A stretch of DNA of 64,000 bases, from contig NZ_CP032544.1 in assembly GCF_003867075.1 (NCBI RefSeq), positions 3,218,001-3,282,000 on the forward strand, in the 5' to 3' direction. Below the pieces are notes generated by a model that was given only the letters and a program-made list of their open reading frames with translations, did no database searches and had not been told where the DNA came from. The first letter of the stretch is position 1, and the number at the start of each line of letters is the position of its first letter. The DNA comes from Tenacibaculum mesophilum (GTDB taxonomy: Bacteria; Bacteroidota; Bacteroidia; Flavobacteriales; Flavobacteriaceae). Below, piece after piece: positions 47,121-55,770 of this stretch. The position numbers and the translations under genes were made by a program.

Positions 47121-48212
47121 TGCTTTAATATATGAATGGTCCTATAGGAGTTTATCTTGAGCGATAGTCAAAAGAATGTAGAATTAAGTCGTTTTTTTTC
47201 TCCTGATAATTATATACAAGAACCTTTTAATACGCAAAGTTTTAATCGTTTTGGGTATGCTTGGAATAACCCTCTTAAATTCACTGATCCTAGTGGTGAG
47301 TTTTTTATAGCAGCTTTAATTGGAGCTTTAATTAGTGTAGCTACCAATGGAATAATAAATATAATAGAAGGTAGACCTTTCTTCTAAGGTGCTGGTTTAG
47401 CTGCTATAACAGGAGCAATTGGAGGAGCTTTTGCTAAGATAATAGGTAATGCAGTTCAAGGGCTTAAAGGGATTCTAAAAGTTGGTGTACAAGCTGTAGC
47501 ATACGGGCATTTAGGAGGCATGATGTCAGCAGCAATGGGAGGAGATTATTTTAGTGGTTTTGCAGCTGGTGCTGTTGGCTCTGTGGTTGCTTCTGGTGCA
47601 CAAGCGGCATTAAAATCTGCAAGTAATTTTTGGAAAGCAGCAGGAACTATTGGGGCAGGTTCTTTATCTGGTGGGGTTGGAAGTGTTATTTCTGGAGGTA
47701 AATTTTGGGATGGATTTAGAAATGGAGCTATCAGTTCTTCTTTAAATCATGTGGCACATACAATTCAAAAGAAAATAACTGACCCTTTAAAAAAGCATAA
47801 AAATAAAGTAAAACACACTTTAAAAGAATGGATGAAAAGATATAAGGATAAGAGTTGGTTAAGTATTGCTACAGAAGCTGGATGGAAACAGGGACAACCT
47901 TTAGGACCTATAGGAGAATGGAGATATATACTTAATCCTATTGATGGAAATGTTATGGATATGAGACATGTGGTTGTTGTAGGATATGGATACGGTGAAA
48001 GTATAGGTAATTTGGTAGAACATGTCCAAAATATTCATTCAAGCACAAGGGGAAGTGCTTACGACCCTCAAGATTATTATTCAAATAAAATAGGCGCCTA
48101 TTTTTATCAGTTAAGAGGCGTAGGAACTTGGTCTAGTAATAGTTGGGCGTACGACTTTAAAAGATTTATAGATACACAGTATAAGGTATTATTTAAAAAT
48201 TACAAACCATAG
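47121..48212 (+). pseudogene. Orphan Rhs C-terminal tip with second toxin domain
   Basis: From 47121 the DNA matches the end of the main Rhs core (45346-45512). LSRFFSPDNYIQEPFNTQS and NPLKFTDPSGEFF are nearly the same as in the full toxin, but no proper start exists (a TTG at 47157 would begin within the homology). The frame has a TAA at 47385-47387 after GRPFF, then continues as GAGLAAITGAIGGAF, an alanine/glycine-rich hydrophobic stretch, and a C-terminal toxin (IDGNVMDMRHVVVVGYGYGE, SAYDPQDYYSNKIGAYFYQL) resembling polymorphic toxin type 44. It is a silent toxin tip that could replace the main toxin end by recombination; only the part from 47520 could be translated alone. Confidence 0.75.
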
Positions 48213-48215
48213 ATA

Positions 48216-48494
48216 ATGAAAAAAAGAATAGTCTTAGGATTGATACTTATAGGCTTAGGATGCGTATCGTCAGAGAAAAAAAATTTTGAAGACTTACAGA
48301 AAGTAAAAATAAATATGCATCTAACTAGAGTAAAATCAATAATGACAAATAATCCTAAGTTAATAAAAGACGCTTATTGGGATACTAATTTGTTTGTTTA
48401 CTACTATAATTCACCTTTCACAGCATCAGATGACTACTCAATAGTTTTTAATAAAAACGATAGTTTAGTTGTTGAAATAGGTTATGGTGATTAA
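48216..48494 (+). CDS. Likely immunity lipoprotein for the orphan toxin
   Basis: A 92-residue lipoprotein (lipobox LGLGC, Cys16), three bases after the orphan Rhs tip. The mature part KVKINMHLTRVKSIMTNNPK and YYYNSPFTASDDYSIVFNKN resembles the small SmpA/OmlA (BamE-like) fold. In polymorphic toxin loci the gene right after the tip is normally the immunity gene, which is the basis of the call. Confidence 0.55.
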   Translation: MKKRIVLGLILIGLGCVSSEKKNFEDLQKVKINMHLTRVKSIMTNNPKLIKDAYWDTNLFVYYYNSPFTASDDYSIVFNKNDSLVVEIGYGD

Positions 48495-48586
48495 TAATTC
48501 AATAGATTCAATCATTAAACACACAAAATAATATGTTTTTAGACTTTATACTTACTCTGTATGATTTCTTTAGAGAAATAAAAAAT
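48490..48586 (+). repeat. Direct repeat, copy A
   Basis: About 97 bases (start ATTAATAATTCAATAGATTC) are repeated at 49388-49484 with about eight differences. The repeat covers the tail of a decayed reading frame (ending IKHTK) and a 22-codon ORF. Confidence 0.7.
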
Positions 48587-48601
48587 GTTAAAAAAAAATG
48601 A
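48533..48601 (+). CDS. Tiny coupled ORF (22 residues), copy A
   Basis: MFLDFILTLYDFFREIKNV followed by three Lys. Its TGA overlaps the ATG of the next gene as ATGA, so it may feed ribosomes into it. The second copy (49431) keeps the peptide MFLDFILxLYDFFREx with synonymous changes and the same overlap. Confidence 0.45.
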   Translation: MFLDFILTLYDFFREIKNVKKK

Positions 48602-48975
48602 AAAATAAGAACTTAATAGTAGTTCTTATTTTGCTAGCTATTTCTTTTACATCCTGCTCATCAAAACAAGAAACAATAGAAGTGAAAATTCAGGCAATTG
48701 ATATAGTGAAAAATCAACCTAGGAAGAATATAAAAGTTGAAGTGTTAAAGGTTAAGAATCCTCTCTTTTCAATGAGAAGGTTTATTTTATTTCATACACT
48801 AAGAACAAACGATGAAGGCTTTATTAGTTTTAAAACCAGTGAAAAAGGAGATTATAGTATTCGTTTTTTTAGAGATACTATCCGCACAGACAGAGATTAT
48901 GTTTCCTTTTACAGGATAGATACGTTAAAGATTAAGGACTTAGAAGAAGATAAAGTCTTCAAGTTACGTTGGTAA
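48598..48975 (+). CDS. Small secreted lipoprotein
   Basis: A 125-residue lipoprotein (lipobox FTSC, Cys20). The mature part is a single beta-sandwich-like domain: VKIQAIDIVKNQPRKNIKVE, then TNDEGFISFKTSEKGDYSIR and a C-terminal DLEEDKVFKLRW. It resembles a transthyretin or carboxypeptidase-regulatory-like module. It may be an extra immunity protein of the toxin cluster; nothing confirms this. Its start overlaps the tiny ORF. Confidence 0.55.
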   Translation: MKNKNLIVVLILLAISFTSCSSKQETIEVKIQAIDIVKNQPRKNIKVEVLKVKNPLFSMRRFILFHTLRTNDEGFISFKTSEKGDYSIRFFRDTIRTDRDYVSFYRIDTLKIKDLEEDKVFKLRW

Positions 48976-49387
48976 CACTTCAAATATAATTTATACGAAG
49001 AAATTGAATTATATAGTTATAAAGTTATAACCTATTATTAGTAAAGATAAATATGCTGTTCTTAAACCAAATCAAACTATTTCATTTACTTATGAGAAAA
49101 AAATAAACGAAATATATAAATATATGCAAACATTAAAAACTCACAATCATATGAACTTAAAATTAAGTTTATGGGGAAAATATACATAGACAACGAAGAG
49201 GTAATATTGCCTAACGAGTATATTCTAATTCAACAAATAAAATTATAAAGCTTGAGGAATGAGAAATGTCCATAGTAGAATAGGATTATAATGATAATTT
49301 TGGGGCTATAATAAAGCTATAAAAAGAACGGGAAAGCGGATATCGGAATAAAACCTTAATTTTAAGAAAAATAAATATTTTGATGGT
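48976..49387 (+). other. Decayed coding remnant
   Basis: A gene-free stretch of about 410 bases. Short open pieces (for example around 49170, MGKIYID; and an end IDSMIKHTK before 49424) suggest the remains of a gene whose tail is shared with copy A of the direct repeat. No intact frame remains. Confidence 0.5.
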
Positions 49388-49484
49388 ATTAATATTTCAA
49401 TAGATTCAATGATTAAACACACAAAATAATATGTTTTTAGATTTTATACTTATTTTATACGATTTCTTTAGAGAAGTAAAAAAA
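49388..49484 (+). repeat. Direct repeat, copy B
   Basis: The partner of 48490-48586. The two copies flank one small gene and the decayed remnant, which suggests a local duplication of an immunity-type unit. Confidence 0.7.
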
Positions 49485-49496
49485 CATTTACCATGA
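49431..49496 (+). CDS. Tiny coupled ORF (21 residues), copy B
   Basis: MFLDFILILYDFFREVKKHL plus Pro, ending in TGA that overlaps the ATG of the secreted protein at 49493 (ATGA). It is conserved with copy A at the peptide level. Confidence 0.45.
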   Translation: MFLDFILILYDFFREVKKHLP

Positions 49497-50176
49497 TAAA
49501 AAAAGTTTTTCTAATATTTTTTTGTGTTTTTAGCTCTTTAGGGTATTCACAAAATTATATTATCTTTCAGAATAATTTTATCTCTTTTCGTCAACCTTTA
49601 CCTGATAATTTTAATCTAGTTAAAAATGAAATACCTGCAGAAATCAATATTTTTCTTATAGAAGATAAAGTTAATGTTCCTGTTTTAACATCAATACACG
49701 TTAGAGATGATAAATTCATTAATAGGAAGAAAAAAATAGCTTCCTTAAAATCAATTCATGGAGAACAAAGAATTGATAAGGTTTATTCTTATTTAAAATC
49801 GATACCTAGTAGAGGAAATGCTTTTGTCCATGGAAGAAAGAAAATTAAAAATAATCTTTTTCTCTATTTATACTCTAAAGAATTTAGAGGTTTAACAGAA
49901 GGTTTTTTGTTATTGGCTAATTCCAATTGTATTTTGGGTTATGTTAAAGTTTTTGAAAGCATGAATGAGAATCCTTATTTTTTTAAGACATACCTTATAG
50001 ACAATAATATTGTTAATGTTCTAGTGTATGATGATGGCTATGATATAGATGATGGGACTGGTGATTCTAAATATTCTTATTCTGTTTTGTATATAAGTGA
50101 AAAAGGTGTTATAACTAATCTTGATAAAGAAAAATTAATTAAAGTTCTTAAAAAGAATAAAAAGTATATTAATTGA
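49493..50176 (+). CDS. Secreted protein of the toxin cluster, unknown
   Basis: A 227-residue protein with a signal peptide (MIKKVFLIFFCVFSSLGYSQ) and no lipobox. The rest is mixed alpha/beta with ISFRQPLPDNFNLVKNEIPA, GRKKIKNNLFLYLYSKEFRG and LVYDDGYDIDDGTGDSKYSY. No family was recognised. It ends the toxin/immunity cluster before the second repeated segment. Confidence 0.5.
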   Translation: MIKKVFLIFFCVFSSLGYSQNYIIFQNNFISFRQPLPDNFNLVKNEIPAEINIFLIEDKVNVPVLTSIHVRDDKFINRKKKIASLKSIHGEQRIDKVYSYLKSIPSRGNAFVHGRKKIKNNLFLYLYSKEFRGLTEGFLLLANSNCILGYVKVFESMNENPYFFKTYLIDNNIVNVLVYDDGYDIDDGTGDSKYSYSVLYISEKGVITNLDKEKLIKVLKKNKKYIN

Positions 50177-50502
50177 TTTTTTAGTAGATGGTTTGTATGA
50201 TCTCTATAATTTAAAAAAAGAAATCAATTATAAATTAGAGATCAGTTACTGGGTATGTTAGAATAAGTAATAAGCAAAGGAAAGTAGACCTAAAATCGGA
50301 GTTTATAATAAATACAAAATAAGATATTTGTTCCGTAAGAATATTTTCATATGAAAAATACCTAAAGATAAGGTATGTAGTAAACAGTTCTACTGTAACT
50401 ATTGAGAAGATTCTTTTAGTGTAAAAGGAGAAAATAGTTGATTTTGAAACTATTAAAGTGAGGTGTTATGGGGTTGAAAAAGAAAGATTTTATAGAAATA
50501 CT
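50177..50502 (+). other. Gene-free, decayed region
   Basis: About 325 bases with stops in all frames. No intact gene, repeat or hairpin was found. It sits just before copy 2 of the repeated segment. Confidence 0.45.
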
Positions 50503-50568
50503 GTTGATTGTTGACAAATATATTTATTAACTAGTGATACGGTAATATTCAGAGGTAAACAAGAGTTG

Positions 50569-50615
50569 AACAGTTGGTCAACATAAAACGCAAAAACGGA
50601 TGTTGACCAACTGTT
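50569..50615. repeat. Hairpin, copy 2 (candidate element origin)
   Basis: AACAGTTGGTCAAC (50569-50582) pairs perfectly with GTTGACCAACTGTT (50602-50615) around a 19-base loop holding AAAACGCAAAAA. Confidence 0.6.
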
Positions 50616-50726
50616 GATTTTTTGTTGAGCCTGCACCCCTTCATTTTACTAACAGTTATTGTTATTGTTCAACAAGGCAACAGAAATTTAATTATTTTGT
50701 TTTTGCATAATGGTAAATTATTACGT

Positions 50727-50745
50727 TTTGCGTTAATTGCGCAAA
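50727..50745. repeat. TTTGCG palindrome, copy 2
   Basis: TTTGCG-TTAATTG-CGCAAA, identical to 36564-36582, followed by ACGCAAGAAAGCGCAAAG. Confidence 0.5.
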
Positions 50746-50796
50746 TTGAATAAAAACGCAAGAAAGCGCAAAGTCACCTATCAAAAGAAAATTACA

Positions 50797-50949
50797 ATGG
50801 CTATCAAGAAATATAAAAAAGACAATTATACTGCAAAAGAACTATACACCTATGTACAAGTTGACTTACTACATAGCTATCTACTTGCATTGCCCGCTAC
50901 GATACATCATAATAATAAAAACAGAACTTTAAAAGCAAGAGAAAACTAA
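50797..50949 (+). CDS. Small basic ORF in repeat copy 2
   Basis: A 50-residue open frame (MAIKKYKKDNYTAKELYTYV...RTLKAREN), rich in Lys and Tyr. In copy 1 the same DNA has ACG in place of the ATG and a frame break, so coding status is doubtful. Confidence 0.3.
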   Translation: MAIKKYKKDNYTAKELYTYVQVDLLHSYLLALPATIHHNNKNRTLKAREN

Positions 50950-51408
50950 TCAATAAGGAAACCTCAAAAAAGGAAGAATTAAATAATGCTGTGAATGTAT
51001 TTCATGATTAAGCAAAAAAGCGCAACAACAAACGCAAAACTGTAAATTATGTTTTTAAAATATATGTAATGTGCTTGATTATAGTTTTTTAAATGGTGTA
51101 AGCTATACTTTTGAGGGTTTTATCATGGAAATCGCAAGGAAACATAAAAATTATATTCTCCCATGTGTAAACCAACTTACGGAATAGTTTCTATGATAAA
51201 TGATATTAGTATACTTAACGTAAGAGTATAAATAAAATAATGGAATCCTAAGAGAAAAATGACTTTTAAGAGACGCAACGAAATGCAAAAAGGAACAATA
51301 ACTAATTCTTGTGATAAGAATGGCATTACTATACACAATATTTAATATATAATTAATGAACATAATTTACAGTAAAAAGAAACAAAATAAAATCTTATTT
51401 TTGTTTTT

Positions 51409-52032
51409 ATGGATATAAAATTGACAGAACAAGAAAAGATAAAAATCTTAAATTCCGATGATATTTACGGAATTATGCAACGCATTTTATTAAGAGATAA
51501 TAAAATAGACCAAAATCGTGAGCATTTTTGGGTTATTGGTTTAGCAAATAACAACCGTATTCTTTTTATTGAACTAATAAGTTTAGGAACTGTCAATGCA
51601 ACCTTGGTAGAGCCTATGGAGGTATTTAGCTTTGCGCTACAAAAGAGAGCTGTAAAAATAATATTATGTCATAACCATCCAAGTGGTGAATTAACTCCGT
51701 CAGACAATGACAAAAACCTAACAGATAGGTTGATACAAGTTGGTATTATAGTAAATACCCATGTAATAGACCATTTAATTATTTCTGATAAAAGTTATTT
51801 GAGTTTTGCTGATAATGGTCTTTTGCAGGAGCTGGCAAAAAGCACTAAATATGTTCCTAAATATGTGTTAGAACAGCGTTTAAAAAAGGAGGCATCTGAA
51901 ATAGCAAAACGTAGTGAGAAAATAGAAATAGCTAAAAATTTAAAAAGAAAAGGTCTTGATATAATTACTATTGCAGATGCTACAGGCTTAACGGAAGAAG
52001 AAGTGAAGAAGTTGCGTGTAAAAAGGTCTTAA
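51409..52032 (+). CDS. radC: RadC-like JAB-domain protein, intact copy
   Basis: A 207-residue protein that lacks the N-terminal helix-hairpin-helix of chromosomal RadC, as usual for mobile-element versions. The MPN+ metal centre is present: Glu in ISLGTVNATLVEPMEVF, then HNHPSGELTPSDND (His-x-His...Ser...Asp). The C-terminal tail SEIAKRSEKIEIAKNLKRK and IADATGLTEEEVKKL suggests a small helix-turn-helix. It is a close paralogue of the frameshifted copy at 37212. The role on elements is unknown; links to restriction evasion or DNA repair have been proposed. Confidence 0.88.
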   Translation: MDIKLTEQEKIKILNSDDIYGIMQRILLRDNKIDQNREHFWVIGLANNNRILFIELISLGTVNATLVEPMEVFSFALQKRAVKIILCHNHPSGELTPSDNDKNLTDRLIQVGIIVNTHVIDHLIISDKSYLSFADNGLLQELAKSTKYVPKYVLEQRLKKEASEIAKRSEKIEIAKNLKRKGLDIITIADATGLTEEEVKKLRVKRS

Positions 52033-52352
52033 AAGCATACATATTTTTAACGAACAAATTCTAATCAAAAGGCAACAAAATTAATTCGTTAATACTCTTA
52101 TTTTTCCTGATAGAACTACTCAAGTACTCAGAAATTGAATTAAAGAAGCAAAAAGACAAGTACTACTTAACAACTTGTTAAGTACACAATATTATTTATG
52201 TACGCACAAATTTCGTACAAATATGATTAGTTGCCCTTAAAATACAATGTCTTATAGCAAATAGCTTAAGAGTCAGAAAACTATCTGCTTATTTTTCTAA
52301 ATGTTTTTATATATTTAGGGTCAAAAATTGTTAACCCTTCAAAAATATATCT
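52033..52352. other. Intergenic region with operator-like palindrome
   Basis: No gene. The clearest structure is the palindrome ACTTAACA-ACT-TGTTAAGT (52165-52183). It probably contains the promoter of the type VI effector gene and a regulatory site. Confidence 0.4.
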
Positions 52353-54460
52353 ATGAACATAAAAGCGAAGCTCTTTGTATGTGGAGAGGAGCGAGAATTA
52401 ATCTCTACCAGTTTAAATTACATTCGACTTACTGACTGGAACGGCAAACCTACATCAGCCCTAATGGGAGGTACTTTTACCGTTACTTTTAAACCAGAAA
52501 TGTACGATGACACCTTTATTGAATGGATTATAGCCGATAGAAAAGACAATAAAAAAATACGTCACCCTTTTAATCTTTACCTATTAAGGGATGGGAAAGT
52601 AGTTTTTTATGAAGATGATTTTGATGGTGTAGAGCTATTCCAATACAACTTTCAAGATGGTGTGCTTATAAACTACCATGAGGTTTTTGATAATCAAAAA
52701 GGTATGCAGGTTACCTTAACTATATCGCCTGCAATGCAAGACTATCGTTTTTTTAACAATAGTACTGACTGGAGAAGAAAAAGTAGAACTCGTTATATAA
52801 AACCATGGCAAGAGAGTTTTATACGACCTATAGAAGATACTCCTCATAAGGCACAAGAAGACACAACACCTCGTGTTGTAAAAGTAAACTGGATTAATAA
52901 GAGTAATGAAGTAGTAAATAGTAGTCATTACGAAGAAAACTTAGGTCTTGAAATAGGTTTGAATAATCCTAATGGAGGAAAGGTAAAAATTAGTATTGCA
53001 AAAAAAGATAATACCAATTTTGATAATAATACTAAAGAAATAGTATTAGAAGAACATGTTACTGGTAATAAAGTAACTATAACCGACTTTAAAATAAAGA
53101 AAGAGTGGGAAGATTTTAAAAATGTAGAGATAGATGAACTGGTTGCTACTGCAACCTATTTTAATAGTACTAAAGAAAGTACACAATTAAAGATAGAACC
53201 AAAACCTAAAATATTAGTAAACTTTAGACCAAATGATAATTGGAAAGGAGAGTTTGGGTTTGATTGGATTAGAATAAATGATACCAGTTTGTTTAGAGAT
53301 ACTAAATTTGAAGATATTATATCTAAACAATATAAGGATAGTACACACACTATTTTAGAGAAAAACCCAAACCAATACAAGGGACACTTTAAAAAAGACC
53401 CCAATCAGTTTAAAAAATTAAAAGAGAAAAATTACGGTTCTGTCAAAGTACCATGGAAGAAGGTTACAGATGCTAGTGGTAAGCAAGTTGACTATACGCA
53501 CTATACAGAATGGATGAGTTTAAAAAAAGGTAAAGAAGCTAAGGTTAAAATTCATATAGATGTTACCGAAAAAGGAGATTATTTACTATTTGAAGACAAT
53601 GAACATTTTACCATTATTCCTAAAAAAGTAGATATTAAAAACAAGGGAGGAAAGAAAAAGCTAAGTGATATTGTTACCATAAAATGCGATAAAGAGTTTA
53701 CAGCCAGCCAAGAAATAATTATAAAAGCGTATAAAGAAAACCAGCAAGAAGGTGTTGTGGCAGGTAAAATTAATGTATGGGCAAACGATGCGTCTAAGCA
53801 CAAACAGAAAAAAGTAGTATTTGTACAATTAAAAACAAAAATATCAAGAACAGCCAGTGTTCAAAAATCAAATGTTTTACCAGAAAAAAATAGAATTAAT
53901 AAATATTTAGAACAAGCCTATATACAATTGCACCCAGATTCTGTGGTTGTTACTTTAGATTTAACAAGTGATTCTGATTTTTCAAGGTTTATTAAAAATA
54001 ATAAAATTCAAAAAGTAAGTACTCCTGTGGCTGCAATACCTGCAACTGCTACCACTCCTGCAAAACCTGCGATTCCTAGAGAAAGTATTGTTAGTTATTT
54101 AAAAAGAAACTAAAAAGTATAGATGCTAAATATGATAACCCTGACTTTTTTAAAGCTTTTTATTTTGCTGAGCATGGTTATCATCCCAACGGTAATTTAA
54201 GCGGCTTCTCTGCTGCTAATGCAGACTATGTCGTAGTGTTTAAGTCGGCTAACGACCAAACTGCTGCGCATGAGTTTCTGCATTCATTAAATTTAGCGCA
54301 TACTTTTACGAATATAGAAGCTTCTGCTAATGCAGAATTTACCTATCAATATAGTAAAACAGATAACCTGTTAGATTATTCACATCATAATCCAAGAAAT
54401 AACAATAATCGTTGTAGCCTATTTCATTGGCAATGGATTAAAGCTAATAATTCTATTTAA
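52353..54460 (+). pseudogene. Type VI effector: TssD (Hcp) fused to a metzincin-like protease, frameshifted
   Basis: Residues 1-130 match the TssD/Hcp tube protein of Bacteroidetes type VI systems (MNIKAKLFVCGEERELISTS, LMGGTFTVTFKPEMYDDTFI, NYHEVFDNQKGMQVTLTISP). Two or three beta-rich Ig-like modules follow (to about residue 500). The frame ends at 54111-54113 in an A run (RESIVSYLKRN), but the next frame runs on as KKLKSIDAKYDNPDFFKAFYF. It contains AAHEFLHSLNLAHTF, the zincin motif HExxHxxxxxH (metzincin spacing with Asn for Gly), and TDNLLDYSHHNPR near the Met-turn place, stop at 54460. One lost A near 54101-54105 explains the break; joined length is about 702 residues. Confidence 0.75.
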
Positions 54461-54462
54461 AA

Positions 54463-55089
54463 ATGAAAAAACTCGTATTTATATTTATAATACTAAGCTT
54501 CACTAGCTGTATAGCTCAAAAAAACTTAAAAATGGAACAAGAAATTATTATACCAGAAATAACTAAAGAGTTTGAAACTTTTGATATTAAAGAATTTAAT
54601 ACCAAAAAACTAAATGAAGAAGTTCGTAAAAAAGAAGATGATAAATTAATAATTCTTCTTGATTATTCAAATGGTTATAGTAAATCAGTGTATTATGACA
54701 AAAGCGCATTTAGTGTGGTGAATAATTACTACTTAAATGGTAATATTGAAATTAAAGGGGTTCGATTTAATAATGGTTCAGAATATGGAACATGGTATCA
54801 TTACGATGAAAAAGGAAATTTAACTGAAGAAGAAAATATAGATGAAGGTTACGATTTTGGTTGGTTAGATGTTATAAAATATTGCCATAAAAAAGATATT
54901 CAATTAGAAAAGGGGTATCCTAAACGAGGTGGTATTAAAACTGAAATTTACAAGAATGAAGAAGAAGGTAAAAAGGTATGGACAATAAGCTATTACAAGC
55001 CTAAAACAGATGAGTATATAGAAGTTACACTTGATGGAAAAACAGGAAAAGAAATTAAACGAAGAGATTTAGAGTTTATAGGTAATTAA
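54463..55089 (+). CDS. Likely immunity lipoprotein for the metalloprotease effector
   Basis: A 208-residue lipoprotein (lipobox FTSC, Cys16), two bases after the effector stop. The middle has MORN/YwqK-like strands (YYDKSAFSVVNNYYLNGNIE, EYGTWYHYDEKGNLTEEENI), and the C-terminal TISYYKPKTDEYIEVTLDGK is also repeat-like. Such proteins often serve as immunity partners in Bacteroidetes toxin loci. The protein is intact although the toxin is frameshifted, as expected if immunity is kept against kin. Confidence 0.65.
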   Translation: MKKLVFIFIILSFTSCIAQKNLKMEQEIIIPEITKEFETFDIKEFNTKKLNEEVRKKEDDKLIILLDYSNGYSKSVYYDKSAFSVVNNYYLNGNIEIKGVRFNNGSEYGTWYHYDEKGNLTEEENIDEGYDFGWLDVIKYCHKKDIQLEKGYPKRGGIKTEIYKNEEEGKKVWTISYYKPKTDEYIEVTLDGKTGKEIKRRDLEFIGN

Positions 55090-55185
55090 GCAATATTAAT
55101 AGTAAAAATTATTGCAATGAAGATAAAATGTAATACTTTAATGTATCCTTTATTAGGATTTTAAGCTAAAATATAATGTGTCTCT

Positions 55186-55770
55186 ATGAAAAAGAATATA
55201 GATAAAACTATAGAAAGAATACTTGAGCCAACGATAATGGTAAATGTAAAAGGGTTGGATAAGTCTAAACCAAAATATGACTTTCATATCCTAAATACTT
55301 TGCGAAATTGTATATGGAATAGTGTTTCTATGAATATTTTAAACCCATCGTATTGTATAAAGAACAAAGTAGGTAATATTATACATTTTAATGATGAATT
55401 AGAGATAGAATTATATAAAGGTATCAATGAAGTTGTAGAAACTACAAAACATCTTAATATATCAGTTCCAAATCCATATACTGTAAGTATGTTTGAATAC
55501 TTTTATCAGGAAGGTAGTAATAATGATACGACACTTTATTATTTAGCTAATGAAAATATAGGAACAAGCAAACAGAGCATCTGTAGAGGTTCTATTGTAT
55601 TGTATGTGCCTATAAGCGAATTGACACAAGAAGATTATTATGATTTTATAGGAAAAGACTCAAAAGATATTAAACGACACTCCATTACAGAAGAAGAAAA
55701 AGTTTTTTTAATCTTACATAGTTATAATAAAAAGAAAAAAGTTTGGAAGATTCAACAACTTATTTTTTAG
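55186..55770 (+). CDS. Unknown soluble protein
   Basis: A 194-residue protein with no signal peptide. It begins MKKNIDKTIERILEPTIMVN and has a central IHFNDELEIELYKGINEVVE; later come SICRGSIVLYVPISELTQED and HSITEEEKVFLILHSYNKKK. No family was recognised. It stands alone between the effector/immunity pair and a noncoding region. Confidence 0.45.
   Translation: MKKNIDKTIERILEPTIMVNVKGLDKSKPKYDFHILNTLRNCIWNSVSMNILNPSYCIKNKVGNIIHFNDELEIELYKGINEVVETTKHLNISVPNPYTVSMFEYFYQEGSNNDTTLYYLANENIGTSKQSICRGSIVLYVPISELTQEDYYDFIGKDSKDIKRHSITEEEKVFLILHSYNKKKKVWKIQQLIF

Larger units (their letters stand above)
50503..52032 (+). repeat. Repeated segment, copy 2 (hairpin, small ORF, radC)
   Basis: Homologous to 36340-37836. 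It begins with a remnant of the helicase 3' end (GTTGATTGTTGACAAA, compare GTTGACTGTTGACAAA at copy 1) and continues through the hairpin, the TTTGCG palindrome and radC. Here radC is intact and a 50-residue ORF is open. The two copies bracket the 13-kb Rhs/secreted-protein cargo. Confidence 0.75.

Noticed and set aside
47157..47387. A stand-alone 76-residue protein
   Set aside because: It starts with TTG within Rhs core homology and the frame continues after the stop; it is a fragment of an orphan Rhs tip.
54236..54460. A separate 74-residue metalloprotease-like gene
   Set aside because: The upstream sequence in the same frame (KKLKSIDAKYDNPDFF) joins to the TssD protein by one indel.
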